Below, in pieces: positions 61,201 to 64,000 of a stretch of 64,000 bases of DNA. The notes below the pieces were generated by a model. It worked only from the letters and a program-made list of their open reading frames with translations. It searched no databases and was not told where the DNA came from. Source of the stretch: Brachionus rotundiformis (lineage: Eukaryota; Rotifera; Eurotatoria; Ploima; Brachionidae). The position numbers were made by a program, and so were the translations under genes. Position 1 is the first letter of the stretch; each line of letters starts with the position of its first letter. The stretch spans positions 2,745,542 through 2,809,541 of the forward strand of contig JAESIW010000200.1 in NCBI GenBank assembly GCA_016802295.1. Direction: 5' to 3'.

Positions 61201-62372
61201 AAATTTAACCAAATTAAAAACTCAAACAAACAATTAATTAAAAGGATTTACTAAAAATAATTCTTAAATTTTTAAGAAACTTTTGTTAGTTTCTTAAAAA
61301 CTTAATTAATTTACATTAATCAAACATTTAACCTACATATTTACTCAAACTTTTAAAAATTTTTGTAATTTTTAATTCGTTAATTTAAGGCTTTTAAGCT
61401 CACTTTTTAGTATCTCATATCTCATTTTTATTGTTAGCTAAAACGTAAGTTAAATAAAAAAATCATAATTTAGCTTTGAATTTAAATGATAAATTTAATT
61501 CCAAAATTTTATCTACGGACAATGAATTTAAAAAATTGCCAGTTTTGAGATTCTTTTTTTAAATATTATTAAATTATTATGCAACTTTTAGGGATTTTAA
61601 TTTAAAATTCAACAAAAGAGTCGAGGAAAGTTTTAAGTCTTTAAATTTTAAGCTAAATTATAGACATAATGATATTTTGACACTAGTACATAAGCCATTT
61701 GTAAAATCAACATTAAGGTACTCTAATAATCAATGGAAAACCATTATCAATTGATATTTTATTTTATTTATGGACAATAATTTGGTCAATGATAATACAA
61801 AAATAACTTACCATTTTATTTTGCCTCGAGTTTCGGTCTTTGGAAGTCAAAATGGACTCATTTTTTGGACCATCGTCAATGTTTCCATTCAGCATTTTGG
61901 CAATCATCATCTTAGTATTGTTTGAGTTCAGGTTCTGAGGCTTAAAATGGTTAATGTGCCTCTCTATGGCATATTTTTGAAACGATTGCTGTTTATTTTT
62001 TGGCAAAATAAACGACTCTTGATTTAAATCCGAATTACTGTTTGTTTTAAATTTTTCAAGATTTTCATTCGAAAAAGATGTATTATAAAAATTATAACTA
62101 TTACTGTTGAAATTATAATAATTTGAATTTTTAGGTTGATTTAAATCATTTGAATTAACTTGCTGTTTATTTAATTTTTTAAAATTCGTGCTGCTTTTAC
62201 TTCCAAAATAATTAACTGATTTCAAATCCATCTTCTTCTGGTTCATTTCTTGTCTATTAGTGGGCAAAAATGAGCCTGAAGTTAGGGTAAAATTTTCGCT
62301 CAAATTGTTATATTCATTTTTGTCATTATAAACTGTTGGAATTGTCTGTGATATCAATTTTTTTGTAATCAT
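52222..62372 (-). CDS. DYRK2: Class-2 DYRK dual-specificity kinase (DYRK2/4-like)
   Basis: CMGC kinase that autophosphorylates a loop tyrosine and then phosphorylates Ser/Thr substrates. Minus-strand exons: 61812-62372 (first), 55717-55863, 54785-55667, 54425-54713, 54220-54360, 53604-53824, 53465-53544, 53122-53405, 52921-53066 and 52222-52370. All phases agree and give 966 residues. The first 530 residues are Ser/Asn-rich and disordered, with eight histidines (GKEKHHHHHHHHTQ). Then come the class-2 accessory region (LQLYGDKLSDFEKQEINEYS), the DYRK-homology box (DDENGTY), P-loop GKGSFGQV, AIK lysine (about 620), HCDMKPEN, DFGSG, the YTY activation loop (VYTYIQSRFYRAPE, here IYTY), and CLEWDPAVRM. 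The N-terminal accessory region indicates DYRK2/3/4, not DYRK1. Very long introns separate the first exon from the body, and another possible first exon lies at 58882-59421. Confidence 0.9.
55864..58881 (-). other. Long DYRK intron with a possible 15-base first exon
   Basis: About 3 kb of AT-rich intron between exon 2 and the alternative first exon. At 58007-58021 (minus) ATGAGGCTTCAGCAG is followed by GTAAAT and would add only M-R-L-Q-Q in phase 0, so it could be a further short first exon. It is also preceded by ttctttag, which would make it a microexon. Nothing else recognised. Confidence 0.3.
58882..59421 (-). CDS. DYRK2: Alternative first coding exon of the DYRK gene
   Basis: An open frame begins with ATG at 59421 (MMITSLLESSSKRINKLPNS) and runs 180 codons to IK, where AAG is followed by GTTTGT, an acceptable donor in phase 0, matching the phase-0 acceptor at 55863. 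Without splicing it ends five codons later. It is Ser/Lys/Asn-rich and disordered like the other first exon. An in-frame stop lies just upstream of the ATG with no suitable acceptor in phase, so it is more likely a first exon than an internal one. It could instead be an independent small intronless gene of 184 residues. Confidence 0.5.
59422..61811 (-). other. Long DYRK intron / promoter region of the alternative first exon
   Basis: About 2.4 kb of AT-rich DNA. A (TA)n microsatellite lies at about 60073-60101. The part next to 59421 would be the promoter of the shorter isoform. No coding sequence seen. Confidence 0.3.
61812..62372 (-). CDS. DYRK2: Distal first coding exon of the DYRK gene
   Basis: ATG at 62370-62372 (MITKKLISQTIPTVYNDKNE), 187 codons, ending ATG followed by GTAAGT, a perfect donor in phase 0 that fits the acceptor at 55863. 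It is Asn/Ser/Lys-rich (NYYNFNSNSYNFYN) without a recognisable domain. It joins across about 5.9 kb of intron, unusual in this window, but the frame, the donor and the similar composition support it. Confidence 0.6.
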
Positions 62373-64000
62373 TTCATTTAATAGTCAAAAATTTAATATA
62401 TTTTCATTTCACTCGAGTTTCAAAAAATCTAAATAAGAATAAAGAAAGAATGAAAATATTATTTTTCTTATAAAGTTAAGATTAGAGCCATTATAGAGCT
62501 AATTAAATCAAAAATGTTTAATGTTATTTTTATTTTAATTGTAGGACTTGATCTAAACCTGTTGTCGATTGAAGGGTTTCTTCTGCATTGAATGTATTCA
62601 TAAACATTGGCAATAACATTAATTGTTTAAAAGAAAAACAATCATTCAAGACATGTCATTAATTTAAGGAATCCAGGTCTCTTATCACTTTCGAAGGTCC
62701 ATAACAATCAGCTGAGTTGAGATTTTTGTTCAACTGTTAACTTAATAAATTTTGTTTTGCGCTTGCAGATTACTAAGCTAGCTATTTTGGTAAATATTTT
62801 GAATAGAAATGAATATTATTTCGTTGTTATTTGAACGAAATAGCAATTTCGATATTAGGAATAATTTTTGTTTGAAACTTAGACGAAATTTGAAAAATAA
62901 TATTTAAAATCTTTGAAATAAAAAAAGAAAATTTTTATTTTAATTTGCTTTGTTAATGAATTTATAAATTAAAATCCATATTTTCTTAGAATATTCGTTT
63001 TATATATATAAATGTTTTTTCTATTTGAAATATTTAATAATCCTGATTCAGTGTCACCCAGGTTTTATTTATACCAAAATCTTGGTCTAATCTTTATTTA
63101 TAGCAATTATTAGCCTTGAGCAATAATTCAAACGTTGCCTGTTGGAAAGTTTGTAATTTACAGATTAATAAACTTAATTAATTTTGTCGAAAGCTTTCGT
63201 AATTAAAAAAGTTAAGTTTATAAAAAAGTTAAATTTTTAAATTTTATTTAGATATGAAGAAAGTCTTAACTCAGGTAATCTAAGTAATATGGTTTTCAAC
63301 TTAAAAAGTGTTTTTTTTTAATGAAATCATTTAAAAATTCTTAGATTCTTAAATGCTTCAAGATTGTTTTTTCTTATTTTGTCCTTTAAATAATTTGATT
63401 TGTTTAAATTAAAATAAAAATCAAGTAGCTTAAAGATATTTATAGTTTTCGATGACAAAATGGACTCTTTCTGGTCATTTAAACATTAGAAAATTTTCAG
63501 TTTCAATAAAAAATCACTTACTTTTCTTAAAATTAAATTTTGATAAATTTTCATATGTTACAGCTGATTGTATTTTATTTGCTTAAATTATTAGATAATA
63601 AATTGACTTACAAAACCTCAAAAAGTAAAATTTTTTGTTTGACGGAATAAAAATTAATTGAGATTCTGAATAAATAAGAAAAAAAATTTTATTAAATGGT
63701 TAGTTAAATTGTTATTTTGTTCAATAATTCAAATAATGTTTATTCTTAAATTAAAATTTCTTAATAGAACAAAATTTATAATTACGTTTTTCCTAGAATT
63801 AAATCAACCCTTTTTTAAAGCTTGATTCTATTTAGAAAATTATTGTTGTTAATTCAATAAATTTGATCAAACAAAATAATTTCTATTTCCTCGATTTTTT
63901 GATCTTCGATTATAAATTGATGAGAAAAAGTTAAAAATTAAAAAACTCAATTCATGTTAGAGAATCAATTATGAAAACTGAAATACTAACAAATATTTTA
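62373..64000. other. AT-rich region upstream of the DYRK gene
   Basis: Presumed promoter and 5' flank of the kinase gene. No further gene, RNA or repeat is recognised up to the window end. Confidence 0.3.

Noticed and set aside
1..64000. CRISPR array, prophage or operon structure
   Set aside because: No regularly spaced direct repeats, and genes have introns and separate promoters; the DNA is eukaryotic.

Overview
This window is AT-rich nuclear DNA from an animal. The genes carry spliceosomal GT..AG introns, mostly about 45-60 bp, and encode proteins found in metazoans: the ciliary dynein-2 heavy chain, an achaete-scute bHLH factor, a class-2 DYRK kinase, a YTHDF m6A reader, a tetraspanin-like protein and a class A GPCR. 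Strong AT bias, tiny introns and long empty AT-rich stretches would suit a small invertebrate such as a monogonont rotifer. That placement is inference from general character, not from a species marker.

Layout. 0.9-1.8 kb: mitochondrial protease subunit CLPP (minus, 4 exons). 3.4-4.6 kb: a 2,4-dienoyl-CoA reductase gene (plus). 7.35-8.04 kb: ribosomal protein RPL22 (minus), with a GC-rich structured element in one intron. 8.4-9.6 kb: TMEM205 (plus). 9.76-10.97 kb: a second dienoyl-CoA reductase gene (minus), with a presequence exon. 11.7-26.7 kb: a complete DYNC2H1 gene in 29 exons, about 4278 residues. 28.0-28.6 kb: an unrecognised basic protein (minus). 29.45-29.97 kb: achaete-scute bHLH gene (plus). 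33.9-35.6 kb: an orphan GPCR. 36.2-37.7 kb: a tetraspanin-like protein with a charged coiled-coil tail. 38.9-40.2 kb: YTHDF. 48.2-49.6 kb: an unrecognised Ser/Asn-rich acidic protein standing alone in about 10 kb of empty DNA. 52.2-62.4 kb: a class-2 DYRK kinase (minus) with at least two candidate alternative first exons.

The genes do not form one pathway. CLPP and one DECR act in mitochondria, DYNC2H1 in cilia, and YTHDF, ASCL and DYRK in regulation. Divergent gene pairs that share an upstream region are RPL22/TMEM205, DECR(minus)/DYNC2H1 and the 28-kb protein/ASCL. From 28 to 50 kb all six genes are intronless, in contrast to the intron-rich genes on both sides.

The most notable observations are: a 417-bp tract, base-identical by eye, shared in inverted orientation by the two otherwise diverged DECR genes (recent gene conversion or assembly artefact); a TTAA-flanked 215-bp piggyBac-type MITE; the structured RNA candidate in the RPL22 intron; and the alternative first exons of the DYRK gene. 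All exon boundaries were worked out by hand from splice signals, reading-frame phase and remembered family sequence, so single boundaries may be off.
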